The notes under the pieces were generated by a model. It made no database searches, had not been told where the DNA came from, and saw nothing but the letters and a program-made list of their open reading frames with translations. From Alkalihalobacillus sp. TS-13 (GTDB lineage Bacteria; Bacillota; Bacilli; Bacillales; Fictibacillaceae), in assembly GCF_019720915.1 (NCBI RefSeq), contig NZ_JAHKSI010000001.1, positions 1,736,001 to 1,800,000 of the forward strand: 64,000 bases of DNA. Direction: 5' to 3'. Both the position numbers and the translations under genes were made by a program. Positions 30,555 to 38,548 of this stretch are shown here, piece after piece. Each line of letters opens with the position of its first letter. The first letter of the stretch is position 1.

Positions 30555-30615
30555 AACCTTTGGCCGGATTATGTATGATTCCCGCCGGATTACGTGTGAT
30601 CGGCCCCGGATATGG
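30555..30615 (+). repeat. Short imperfect tandem GCCGGATTA motif
   Basis: In the 435-bp mrpG-pssA gap: GGCCGGATTATGTATGATTC, then CGCCGGATTACGTGTGATC, then CCCGGATATGGGC. There are two good units of about 21 bp and one degenerate unit. A similar style of GGCCG/CGGCCGTAA repetition occurs after rpsT at about 12041-12100. The rest of the gap holds only AT-rich sequence and the pssA leader; a TATAAT hexamer lies at about 30722. Confidence 0.4.
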
Positions 30616-30795
30616 GCTAAATTTGTATATCGTATTAAGCAAATGTGAACGTTTTTAGGTAGAATTATTTGAAATGTTAAGTAATTGTTAAATAATACTT
30701 TCTTATTATGAGGTTGTGGCATATAATAGTTTTAAAAACTCAAAGAAATTGGATTTTTCATTTTCATGAAAAACCAATAAGGAGTGACTTGTATA

Positions 30796-31335
30796 ATGTA
30801 CTTCTTGGAACGGGTTGACCATACACTTAAACGGATGAAGAGTCAAACTGCCAACGCAATGACTCTGTTGAACCTGACATTAGGTGCAATTGCAATCGTT
30901 TGTATTCTGAAAGGTCAACTGGAAATGAGCTTTTGGTTCATCTTCCTGTGCGCTTTGTTTGACCGGTTTGACGGAATGATTGCGAGGAAGCTGCAAATAG
31001 AATCAGAGTTTGGTAAACAACTTGATTCCTTGTGTGATTTAATTTCTTTCGGAGTCGCTCCGGCGTTCTTGATCTACCAAGCCGTACTGCATGAATTCGG
31101 TATTCCAGGTATCGTCTTTATCATTTTATTTATCATATGTGGTGCGATTCGTTTGGCAAGATTCAACATTACTGAATTTGATGGCCACTTCCGGGGTCTT
31201 CCGATCACAGCTGCTGGATGCATCATAGCACTTTCATTTTTGACAGTGAACATGGTTCCGAATTACATTTTCATGTTCCTCGTACTTATATTTTCCTTTT
31301 TGATGATCAGCAATGTAAGTGTGAAAAAACGATAG
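30796..31335 (+). CDS. pssA: CDP-diacylglycerol-serine O-phosphatidyltransferase
   Basis: 179 aa integral membrane enzyme making phosphatidylserine, the precursor of phosphatidylethanolamine. The CDP-alcohol phosphotransferase motif DGMIARKL...GKQLDSLCD gives the D-G-x2-A-R-x(n)-G-x3-D-x3-D pattern. AAGGAGTGA lies about 9 nt before the ATG. No psd gene follows, unlike in B. subtilis where ybfM and psd are adjacent. Closed by a bidirectional terminator. Confidence 0.93.
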   Translation: MYFLERVDHTLKRMKSQTANAMTLLNLTLGAIAIVCILKGQLEMSFWFIFLCALFDRFDGMIARKLQIESEFGKQLDSLCDLISFGVAPAFLIYQAVLHEFGIPGIVFIILFIICGAIRLARFNITEFDGHFRGLPITAAGCIIALSFLTVNMVPNYIFMFLVLIFSFLMISNVSVKKR

Positions 31336-31340
31336 TACAC

Positions 31341-31379
31341 AAAAAGGGATTGACCCAAAATGGGTCAGTCCCTTTTTTA
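31341..31379. terminator. Bidirectional terminator between pssA and pepF
   Basis: AAAGGGATTGACCCA pairs with TGGGTCAGTCCCTTT around a 3-nt loop (one mismatch), flanked by A-run and T-run; serves both convergent genes. Confidence 0.92.
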
Positions 31380-31384
31380 TGTTC

Positions 31385-33166
31385 TTATTTCGTCAGTTTC
31401 AAAAACTCTTCCACATCTTTTACTGCAAGCTGAATCGCATTGTTCCAGAAGTTCGGCTTTGTCAAATCTTCTCCAAGATGTTTCTCTGCTAAATCTTCTA
31501 CCGACATTGTTCCAGTATCCTGAAGTAAGGCAATATATTTATCCTCAAATGCAGCCCCTTGCTCTCTTGCAATTGCATAAATACCTGCACTGAACATATA
31601 TCCGAAGGTGTATGGGAAGTTATAGAAGGGCACATCCGTTATATAGAAATGCAACTTGGAAGCCCAGAAATACGGATGATACTCTCCTAATGCATCACTG
31701 TAAGCTTCTCTTTGTGCCTCCTCCATCAATTCCTTCAATCTAGGCACGGACACGAGTCCCTTTTCTCTTTCACTGTAAAAACGTGTTTCGAACAAGTAGC
31801 GTGCATGGATATTCATAAAGAATGCTACAGAACGTTGGATCTTATCTTCAAGGAGAACGATACGCTCTTCTTCTGTCTTCGCTGATTCTACCGCTGCATC
31901 TGACACAAGCATCTCCGCATAAGTGGAAGCTGTTTCTGCCACGTTCATTGCGTAATTTTGATTCAGATATGGAAGTTCATCCATAACATGCTGATGATAG
32001 GCATGACCAAGTTCATGAGCTAGTGTTGAGACATTACTTGCTGTCCCTGAGTATGTCATGAAGATTCGAGTTTCTTTGGCATTCGGGAAACTTGTACAGA
32101 ACCCCCCAGGACGTTTTCCAGTACGATCTTCAGCTTCGATCCAAGCTTTTTCAAATGCTTGACGTGAAAACTCGCTCATTTTAGGATTGTACCGATTGAA
32201 TTGCTCAATGATGAAATTAGCCGCTTCATCATAGGAGACTTTCGTATCCGCTTGGCCTACTGGTGCATCCACATCAGTCCAGCCAAGCTTTTCAAGGCCA
32301 AGCATTTCTGCCTTGCGTTCCAAGTATTTCACAAAAGTGTTTTTATGCTGTTCGATGACCTTCCACATCATGTCCAGCGTCTCTTGCCTCATGCGATTGA
32401 TCTTTAGCGGCTCTTTCAGGACTGAATCCCACTTACGGTGTTGATACGTATTCAACCTGAACCCTGCAAGATGATTCAACGCTTCTGAACAAAAATCTTC
32501 TTGTTCTTCCCAAGCCTTTTCATAGGCTTCAAAAGCCCGATGACGGATTTCTGGGTTCTGACTGTATAGTTTATTATCCAATTGGCCGACAGACAACTCT
32601 TTTTTCTCTCCATCTTCCTCAAATGGAATGCTCATCTTACCGACAACAAGATCATAAAGGTTGGACCATGCATGATAGCCGTCAACCGCCAGGTCGTTGA
32701 TGAGCGATTCCTGTTCAAAACTGAGTTTCTCTACTGCATTTTTTCGACGTTCACTCAATACAAACGTATATGGGTATAGATCATCGTATTGAAGAAGCGT
32801 TTTCAACTCATTCTCAGTTAATTGAGTCAGTTTCACATCGAACTGTGTCCATAATGAATGATATTTAGCCCCGATCTGATCCAGCTTCCCTCGGATGGCG
32901 ACTGCTTCTTTATCCTTTACATCCTGTGCAACCAGGCATCCCACAAACGCACCGCTCTCATGAAGATGAGAAGATAGAAGACTCATTTCTTCGACTACTT
33001 TTGCAAGATCTTCATGATTTTGCGGATTGCAATCCTCTATTTTGTTTTTAGCTTCTACTATCTGTTCCTCAATGGATTGTATGTATGCCTTCAATTCTTG
33101 AGATGAACTACCACCTGGAAAAATATTTTCTAAATTCCACTTTTGGGGTAACTGTGTTAGTTTCAT
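31385..33166 (-). CDS. pepF: Oligoendopeptidase F family M3 metallopeptidase
   Basis: 593 aa cytosolic zinc peptidase that hydrolyses oligopeptides. The zinc motif HELGHAYH (HExxH) is followed by the downstream Glu in ETASTYAE, and GGFCTSFP and FYNFPYTFGYMFSAGIY are typical of PepF. The start ATG (MKLTQLPQKWNLENIF) has GGGAGG 6 nt upstream; an in-frame extension of 27 codons is not family-like. Monocistronic, with no obvious functional link to its neighbours. Confidence 0.93.
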   Translation of the reverse strand: MKLTQLPQKWNLENIFPGGSSSQELKAYIQSIEEQIVEAKNKIEDCNPQNHEDLAKVVEEMSLLSSHLHESGAFVGCLVAQDVKDKEAVAIRGKLDQIGAKYHSLWTQFDVKLTQLTENELKTLLQYDDLYPYTFVLSERRKNAVEKLSFEQESLINDLAVDGYHAWSNLYDLVVGKMSIPFEEDGEKKELSVGQLDNKLYSQNPEIRHRAFEAYEKAWEEQEDFCSEALNHLAGFRLNTYQHRKWDSVLKEPLKINRMRQETLDMMWKVIEQHKNTFVKYLERKAEMLGLEKLGWTDVDAPVGQADTKVSYDEAANFIIEQFNRYNPKMSEFSRQAFEKAWIEAEDRTGKRPGGFCTSFPNAKETRIFMTYSGTASNVSTLAHELGHAYHQHVMDELPYLNQNYAMNVAETASTYAEMLVSDAAVESAKTEEERIVLLEDKIQRSVAFFMNIHARYLFETRFYSEREKGLVSVPRLKELMEEAQREAYSDALGEYHPYFWASKLHFYITDVPFYNFPYTFGYMFSAGIYAIAREQGAAFEDKYIALLQDTGTMSVEDLAEKHLGEDLTKPNFWNNAIQLAVKDVEEFLKLTK

Positions 33167-33319
33167 TGACATCCTCCCTACAAAATATGTAATACCTTTA
33201 TTATAAAGAAGATTGGGAAAATAAAAAAGAGAATGCATTCGACACAATTGTTCCCCTTTTCATGTAGAGAAGCAAAAAGTGAAAAGCTGTCCGAACTCGG
33301 AGCAACTTCGGACTGGAAG

Positions 33320-33493
33320 AGGAGCATACTACATAGCTTTATATGAAGTTCGTGCTCTTAAGAGCGGAGATTCGCCTCCGGCTTCCTTCAGATTCAGGGT
33401 TTCCATAGACACCCTTGCCTTCAGCTTAACGGCTACGACGATCTTCACCGTTCGGGACTCGAACCCTATAGCGTGTGAACATGTCGGGCGCAC
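33320..33493 (-). mobile_element. 5' fragment of a group IIC-like intron (domain I only)
   Basis: On the minus strand the fragment begins GTGCGCCCGACATG, then CTATAGGGTTCGAGTCCCGAAC, GCAAGGGTGTC, AATCTGAAGGAAGC, and ends near CACGAACTTCATAT...GCTATGTAG. From memory this follows the order of conserved blocks in domain I of the Oceanobacillus iheyensis group IIC intron. There is no reverse transcriptase and no domain V, so it is a dead remnant. The 5' end lies just downstream of a terminator hairpin, the known insertion preference of group IIC introns. Remaining gap sequence (33167-33319) shows nothing recognisable. Confidence 0.8.
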
Positions 33494-33500
33494 CCCCTAG

Positions 33501-33531
33501 AAAAAACAGACACTGGCGGTGTCTGTTTTTT
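33501..33531 (-). terminator. Terminator hairpin used as the intron insertion site
   Basis: Minus strand: AAAAAACAGACAC pairs perfectly with GTGTCTGTTTTTT around a 5-nt loop. It ends the small ORF/HAD-hydrolase side and sits 7 bp before the intron 5' end. Confidence 0.9.
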
Positions 33532-33601
33532 AATCAAATGCACATGCATACATGAAGTAGACAAGCATCAGAATCAAGGATATATTGAAAATGATTTCCA
33601 T
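33530..33601 (-). CDS. Hypothetical 23-aa hydrophobic peptide
   Basis: MEIIFNISLILMLVYFMYACAFD, essentially one membrane helix. GGGGTGAGG lies 8 nt before the ATG, and the stop codon runs directly into the terminator stem, so the unit looks like a compact gene. I do not recognise the family. It lies 100 bp downstream of the HAD hydrolase gene and could be its distal cistron. Small membrane peptides of this size are common in Bacillus but easily arise by chance. Confidence 0.45.
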   Translation of the reverse strand: MEIIFNISLILMLVYFMYACAFD

Positions 33602-33700
33602 ACGTTCAACCTCACCCCTCTTCTGCCATTGTATTATGTATATTTCCACAAACCCTTGCTGATTAACCTTCTTTTCCAATCCTTTTCTTCACAGGAATTT

Positions 33701-34276
33701 TTAATAGACTTTCTTTTTTAAAATAGCATAAAGTTCTTCGTAAGTATGCACGTAATAATCCATACCTTCAATCGCATCATTTTGGAAGCTGCAGGTGGCG
33801 ATTCCAAGCTCCTTTGCGGGAAGCAGATCTAATTCCCTATCCCCGACGACGAGATCAATCAAATAATCCTTCAGTATGTGTTTATAGGCTGAAGGGTCTG
33901 GTTTCCTCGGAAATTTATCTTCATATCCGATGATTTTCGTAAAATACCCTGTTAGCCCGTGGTGTCTCATTACGCTTGTCACGACTTGCTTCGAGTTATG
34001 AGTGACGATGAAATTATGGTCCGCAAGCTCTAATATTTTCTCCAAATGTTCGAATGGGATAAATTCCGAAGGTTCCAGTTCTTCCTCGAGAGAGCGGAAT
34101 TCCTCTTTCAACTTTTCGGAAAATCCATAATGCTCAAATGCATGGGTGAAAGAGACTTTCATATGGCTTAAGATTTCTTCTTCCTCTGCATTATCCCCGA
34201 GTACTTGTTTGAAAAGTTTCACAAATAGACGATAGCTATCTACAAGCGTCCCATCAAAATCCCAAAGTATATTCAT
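33701..34276 (-). CDS. HAD-IA family hydrolase (phosphoglycolate phosphatase-like)
   Basis: 191 aa. Motif I is DFDGTLVDS with both catalytic aspartates, motif II FIVTHNS, motif III in RKPDPSAY and motif IV VGDRELDL. The cap region is α-helical. Substrate cannot be named; PpaX/Gph-type phosphatases and related predicted hydrolases share these motifs. Monocistronic or paired with the 23-aa peptide. Confidence 0.82.
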   Translation of the reverse strand: MNILWDFDGTLVDSYRLFVKLFKQVLGDNAEEEEILSHMKVSFTHAFEHYGFSEKLKEEFRSLEEELEPSEFIPFEHLEKILELADHNFIVTHNSKQVVTSVMRHHGLTGYFTKIIGYEDKFPRKPDPSAYKHILKDYLIDLVVGDRELDLLPAKELGIATCSFQNDAIEGMDYYVHTYEELYAILKKKVY

Positions 34277-34386
34277 AAATTCCTCCTTATTCCAATTCTC
34301 TTCCTATTCACTATTATAATACGAATTTAGCCTCTGATACAAAAGTCACTAATTATCTATTTTGTTTGAATTATCAAATAACTTCA

Positions 34387-34415
34387 TTGACCTTGTTCCT
34401 AAACCCTGATAGGTT
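34387..34415 (+). promoter_or_regulatory. Putative promoter of the leader RNA/amidohydrolase operon
   Basis: TTGACC (34387-34392), 17 nt, TAGGTT (34410-34415), upstream of the structured leader. Good -35, weak -10. Confidence 0.5.
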
Positions 34416-34444
34416 ATTAATATATTCAAATACTAGATGTTAGA

Positions 34445-34514
34445 ATAACTGACCATCTAATCCGACTTTACTGATGCAAAGTAGAGCGATCCATTAGATG
34501 CAAGAGCCAGTTAT
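34445..34514 (+). ncRNA. Candidate cis-regulatory (riboswitch-like) leader RNA
   Basis: Three stacked helices: outer ATAACTG (34445-34451) with CAGTTAT (34508-34514), middle CATCTAAT (34454-34461) with ATTAGATG (34493-34500), and inner ACTTT (34465-34469) with AAAGT (34478-34482). Asymmetric internal loops (AC/CAAGAGC and CCG/AGAGCGATCC) could be a ligand site. The 3' strand of the outer helix is also the 5' strand of the following terminator, so the two folds exclude each other. I could not match it to a riboswitch class I know. Confidence 0.6.
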
Positions 34515-34571
34515 ATGTACAGGGGGTAAGTGTGTCTATTTACCTGTGCTGTACATATTGCTGGCTTTTTT
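34505..34571 (+). terminator. Leader terminator upstream of the amidohydrolase gene
   Basis: AGCCAGTTATATGTACAG pairs with CTGTACATATTGCTGGCT, with an inner GGTAA/TTTACC helix, followed by a T-run. It lies upstream of, not after, a gene, which points to attenuation. Confidence 0.85.
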
Positions 34572-34616
34572 ATCAACTGAAATACATAGATAAACAACTA
34601 AGGAGGCAGCGTTTTT

Positions 34617-36251
34617 TTGGAAAATGCAGATTTGATTTTCTTAAATGGGAAGGTGCTTACGATGGATGACGCCTTCCCTACAGCTGATGCTGTGACGGTG
34701 AAAAATGGTGTCATACAATACGTTGGGGATGATCCAAGTGCTTTGTCGTTCGCAAATGAAGATACTGAAGTCATTGATTTAAACGGTAAAACTTTAATGC
34801 CTGGTTTTATCGAGAGTCATATTCACCCTGCCATTTTTGGGTTGACGTTATTAGAAGTGGATTGTAAACCGCCTACCACTCCGTCAATCCTCCATCTTTT
34901 AGAGAAAATCGACGCTCAAGCAGCCAAAACCCCAAAAGGTGAATGGATTAAAGGCTGGGGATGGGATGATAGCAAACTTGCTGAAAAACGAAATCCAACT
35001 CGTTGGGAACTAGATGAAATCGCACCTGATCATCCTGTTTTATTAAAAAGAGCATGTGCACATATGACGGTAGTTAATACAAAAGCTCTTGAAATGAGCG
35101 GGATCACAGAAGATACCCCCAATCCACCTGATGGTAACATTGAGCGCGACGAGAATGGAAGATTGACCGGGTTATTGCAAGAAAAAGCCCAAGGGCTGCT
35201 GGCTGACCCGAAGTATGAGCTGCCGGATATGATCAAAGGGATGAACCTTGCCCAAAAGCAGTTCGCACAATTTGGGATTACAACGGTGCATGACATGTCA
35301 ACTCAAACAACAGATCTCCGACTCTATCAGTATCTGTTAGAAAAGGATGCGCTCAAAGTGAGGGTACGTCCATGGATTTGGGCAATCGATCAGAATGGCT
35401 TTGATGGATCGATGGAAGAAGTCCTTAAAGTGGGTTTAAGGAGTGGTTTTGGAAACGACATGGTGAAAATCCAAGGTTTGAAATTCATGTTGGATGGAAG
35501 TGTCGGCGGCAAAACTGCAGCTGTTACTGAACCATTTTTAGGAACAAAAGAGACCGGCATTCTCTATAACGACACCGACGAAATATTCCCTTTAATGAAA
35601 GAAGGAATTGAATCAGGATTAAGGATCGCTATTCATGCTATTGGAGATCGCGCTATTGAAGTGGCTCTCAGTGCCTTTGAAAAGATCAAAGAGACGAATG
35701 AAGTTACTGGTATGCGGAACCGAATCGAGCATTGTGCCTTACCAACCCGGAATCACCTTTCGCGTATGAAAAAGCTTGAATTGATCGCTGCTTCATCTGT
35801 CGGATTTCTCTTCCATATTGGAGACAATTATTTACTTAAACTCGGAAAAGAACGGATGAAAGATGTATTTCCTCATAAATCTTTCAAGGAATTCGGAATT
35901 GTCGCTCCTGGTAACTCAGATTTGCCAGTTACAGACGTAAATCCATGGATGGGTATATACGGAGCAGTGACAAGGAAATCATCCAGCGGACAGATGCTTG
36001 ATGAATCACAAAACATATCCGTATGGGATGCGTTAAAAGCTTATACGACAGATGCAGCCTACAGTTCATTTGAAGAGGAAACGATCGGAGTCATCAAGCC
36101 AAAAGCAAAAGCCGATCTTATGGTCATTTCAGATGATCCGCTACAGGTAGATGTAGAGAAACTGAAAGATATAAAGGTTGAAAAAACGTTTCTCGAAGGA
36201 AGAATGATTTATGAATCTACTCATTATCAAGTGCTGGAAAGGAGAATGTGA
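34617..36251 (+). CDS. Amidohydrolase family protein (YtcJ-like)
   Basis: 544 aa metal-dependent hydrolase of the amidohydrolase-3 group. It has an N-terminal β-sandwich (LIFLNGKVLTMDDAFPTADAV), the metal motif ESHIHP, the later IHAIGDRA and EHCALP histidines, GNSDLPV, and a C-terminal β-sandwich (GVIKPKAKADLMVISDDPL). Substrate unknown. The start is TTG with AAGGAGG about 10 nt upstream and no nearby ATG alternative. First gene after the riboswitch-like leader; overlaps the symporter gene. Confidence 0.85.
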   Translation: MENADLIFLNGKVLTMDDAFPTADAVTVKNGVIQYVGDDPSALSFANEDTEVIDLNGKTLMPGFIESHIHPAIFGLTLLEVDCKPPTTPSILHLLEKIDAQAAKTPKGEWIKGWGWDDSKLAEKRNPTRWELDEIAPDHPVLLKRACAHMTVVNTKALEMSGITEDTPNPPDGNIERDENGRLTGLLQEKAQGLLADPKYELPDMIKGMNLAQKQFAQFGITTVHDMSTQTTDLRLYQYLLEKDALKVRVRPWIWAIDQNGFDGSMEEVLKVGLRSGFGNDMVKIQGLKFMLDGSVGGKTAAVTEPFLGTKETGILYNDTDEIFPLMKEGIESGLRIAIHAIGDRAIEVALSAFEKIKETNEVTGMRNRIEHCALPTRNHLSRMKKLELIAASSVGFLFHIGDNYLLKLGKERMKDVFPHKSFKEFGIVAPGNSDLPVTDVNPWMGIYGAVTRKSSSGQMLDESQNISVWDALKAYTTDAAYSSFEEETIGVIKPKAKADLMVISDDPLQVDVEKLKDIKVEKTFLEGRMIYESTHYQVLERRM

Positions 36252-37696
36252 TGTTTAGTGAACAGCAGCAATTGATCCTTATTTCGGTAGTGGCAGTATA
36301 CTTTCTCTTTTTATTTGGTTTATCCCTATTTATCAATCGGAAAATCAAAACGTATGATGATTACAATGTAGCAAGCCGTTCTGTCTCACTTGTTCCCCTT
36401 ATCCTCACTTTTGTCGGAACGGCGATTGGCGGCTCGATCTTACTTGGATATATGACTAATGGTTACCGCTTTGGCATGGGACAGCAGTGGCTGGCCATAG
36501 GCTTCACCTTGACATCGATTGTCATGGCGATTTTTTTATTGAAGCGGATCCGATTACTTGGTGAAAAATACAATATGGTCACACTCGGTGACTTTACCGC
36601 TCTTCGTTATGGAGAAGGTGCAAGAATACCCACGGTCATCTGTATCATGGTCGCTTATTGTGCAATAACAGGAATGCAATTCGTTTCGATCGCCACGATT
36701 TTGAATTTGACGATTGGAATGAGTATGACGGTTGGAATCTTGATCAGCTGGATTCTTTTAACTTTGAAAACCTATTTCGGGGGCCTGAAGTCTGTCATTT
36801 GGCAAGATGCTATTCACGGGACGATCCAAACGGTAGGGATTTTCATTCTTTTTGCCGTCATTTTGTTTACGATGGGTGATTGGAACAGTATTTCAGAAAG
36901 AGCGACGAACACAGAAAACGGGAATATGTTAAGTATTTTCAATATCTCCACTTCCGAGTTTTTGGTCTATATGTTGACGATCGGTGCTTATCAATTCATC
37001 AGACAAGATCTCTGGCAGCGTTTTTGGGCTGCTAAGGATATAAAAACTGCACAATCAGGCTATTGGGCAGCCATCGTACTTGGATTCATCACTGCTGCAA
37101 TTGTAGTTGCGATTGGCGTGTTCACGAAATTCGGTTTATTGATGACAGATATTGATCCTGCACTGATCTATTATGAAGTCATTGGTGCTGTATTACCGTT
37201 TCCAATGGTGATCGTGATGTTGCTTGCTCTATTAGCAACTGTAATATCCTGTGCAGACTCCTTTTTCGTAGCAGCTTCATCCTCAATCGTCAACGATATT
37301 ATCAAACCGAGGATGGGCGATATCGATAATCGGAAAATGCTGCTCTATAGCCGCTTATCAGTTGCGGTTGTATCCGGTGTTGCTCTTTTGTTAGCACTCT
37401 ATATCCCACAGTTGATTACTTTATGGATTACAGGATCAGCGATGCTCGTATCCGGGCTGCTGGCTCCCGTGCTGTTCGGATTGTTTTGGAAACGGACAAC
37501 TCAAACAGCAGGGATTGTATCGATGTGGTCAGGGTTGATCGTGGCTGTCATCTGGCAGATAGCCGGACATCCGTTTGGACTACATCCCGTTTTCATTGGG
37601 CTGCCTGTGTCCTTATTGGCAATCTTGACTGTTACGTTGGTTTCACCTCAAGAGCAAGAATGCATCATGTATGAAGAGTTAAAGAAAATCGGTTGA
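36251..37696 (+). CDS. Sodium:solute symporter (SSS family)
   Basis: 481 aa, about 13 membrane helices. Typical blocks are SLVPLILTFVGTAIGGSILLGY near the N-terminus and LATVISCADSFFVAASSSIVND, which supplies the sodium-site serines. ATG overlaps the amidohydrolase stop (GTGATG), so translation is coupled. It probably imports the substrate that the amidohydrolase hydrolyses; the solute cannot be named. Confidence 0.88.
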   Translation: MFSEQQQLILISVVAVYFLFLFGLSLFINRKIKTYDDYNVASRSVSLVPLILTFVGTAIGGSILLGYMTNGYRFGMGQQWLAIGFTLTSIVMAIFLLKRIRLLGEKYNMVTLGDFTALRYGEGARIPTVICIMVAYCAITGMQFVSIATILNLTIGMSMTVGILISWILLTLKTYFGGLKSVIWQDAIHGTIQTVGIFILFAVILFTMGDWNSISERATNTENGNMLSIFNISTSEFLVYMLTIGAYQFIRQDLWQRFWAAKDIKTAQSGYWAAIVLGFITAAIVVAIGVFTKFGLLMTDIDPALIYYEVIGAVLPFPMVIVMLLALLATVISCADSFFVAASSSIVNDIIKPRMGDIDNRKMLLYSRLSVAVVSGVALLLALYIPQLITLWITGSAMLVSGLLAPVLFGLFWKRTTQTAGIVSMWSGLIVAVIWQIAGHPFGLHPVFIGLPVSLLAILTVTLVSPQEQECIMYEELKKIG

Positions 37697-37708
37697 CACG
37701 TGAAATCA

Positions 37709-37745
37709 ATCCCAGCTATCTTTTGAAGGATGGCTGGGATTTTCT
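37709..37745 (+). terminator. Terminator of the amidohydrolase-symporter operon
   Basis: AATCCCAGCTATC pairs with GATGGCTGGGATT (one mismatch), 8-nt loop, followed by TTC and A/T-rich sequence. Confidence 0.75.
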
Positions 37746-37805
37746 AAGAAATACATTCATTTCCAATGTTTTATTGTAACATGGGTTAAAAGGGGGGCGT
37801 TCAAC

Positions 37806-38138
37806 ATGAGAAAAATGTTTGTTTTCGGATTATTGCTTATTCTATCAATGTCATCAGCCTTGATCACCCCTATTCAACAAATCGATCAACTGACACTACC
37901 TGATGAGGAAAAGGTCCTCTCGACTCAAGGATATCTGGTGTCGGCTGAAAGTGTCACCCTATCATCGACCACCATCAATCCGAAAGGTTCTTCTAAAACA
38001 CTCTTCAACCTTCAGTCCTTATTTGTTGAAGAACCATTAGAATGTGTTCCTTACGACTTCGTAAGTGGATCTCATCTCTTATCTGATGCCACCAGTTTCA
38101 TTTATGCAGTCATGTACCATGCGAATTATCTCTCCTGA
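37806..38138 (+). CDS. Hypothetical secreted protein
   Basis: 110 aa. It begins MRKMFVFGLLLILSMSSALITP, a Sec signal peptide-like sequence. The mature part is Ser/Thr/Leu-rich with a single cysteine and no motif I recognise. GGGGGG lies 8 nt before the ATG. It stands alone between the symporter and a small membrane protein. Confidence 0.6.
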   Translation: MRKMFVFGLLLILSMSSALITPIQQIDQLTLPDEEKVLSTQGYLVSAESVTLSSTTINPKGSSKTLFNLQSLFVEEPLECVPYDFVSGSHLLSDATSFIYAVMYHANYLS

Positions 38139-38267
38139 AAAACTGCCAAGTTCCAAGTAACTGGATCATAACGACTGGCTCTTTCTGTTTTTATATCAGA
38201 CAAGAGTGATTTTGTGTTGGAAAAATAGTTTATCCATCCAGACGGAGGGATTATAGGAGAGATAAAA

Positions 38268-38450
38268 ATGAAAAATAATAATGATTCTTTTGAAGGTATT
38301 GTAATCATTTCATCAATCATCATCGTGTTTTTCGGAGTGATGATCATCACCGGGAAAGTGACAGGGAATGATTGGGTCACCTCTTTCCCTGAAGTTTCAT
38401 GGAATAATCTAGTTGCGAAAGAAGCGTTGAAGGATTTGTTTGATTTTTAA
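38268..38450 (+). CDS. Hypothetical small membrane protein
   Basis: 60 aa. A hydrophilic N-terminus (MKNNNDSFEG) is followed by one membrane helix (IVIISSIIIVFFGVMIITG) and an amphipathic tail. AGGAGAG lies 6 nt before the ATG. No family recognised. It may be transcribed with the secreted protein 130 bp upstream. Confidence 0.55.
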   Translation: MKNNNDSFEGIVIISSIIIVFFGVMIITGKVTGNDWVTSFPEVSWNNLVAKEALKDLFDF

Positions 38451-38506
38451 CGATAAGTGTCAATGAAGCCTGGACGTTTTACATCTACATTGAAATAGAA
38501 GAAAGC

Positions 38507-38539
38507 CAAAAAATGGGGTTGACCAATCCGGTCATCCCC
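38507..38539 (-). terminator. Terminator of the AI-2E family gene
   Basis: Minus strand: GGGGATGACC pairs with GGTCAACCCC (one mismatch), 5-nt loop, then ATTTTTT. Confidence 0.85.
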
Positions 38540-38548
38540 TGTATTCGT

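Noticed and set aside
33279-33500. Open reading frame of 73 codons on the plus strand
   Set aside because: It runs antisense through the group II intron domain I fragment and has no ribosome binding site; the RNA explanation is better.
34445-34514. Leader RNA considered as a TPP riboswitch because of CTGAT and AGCG-like pieces
   Set aside because: The CUGAGA motif and the ACCC element of the TPP class are missing and the helix order does not fit. T-box was also rejected because there is no GGUGG-type antiterminator box.
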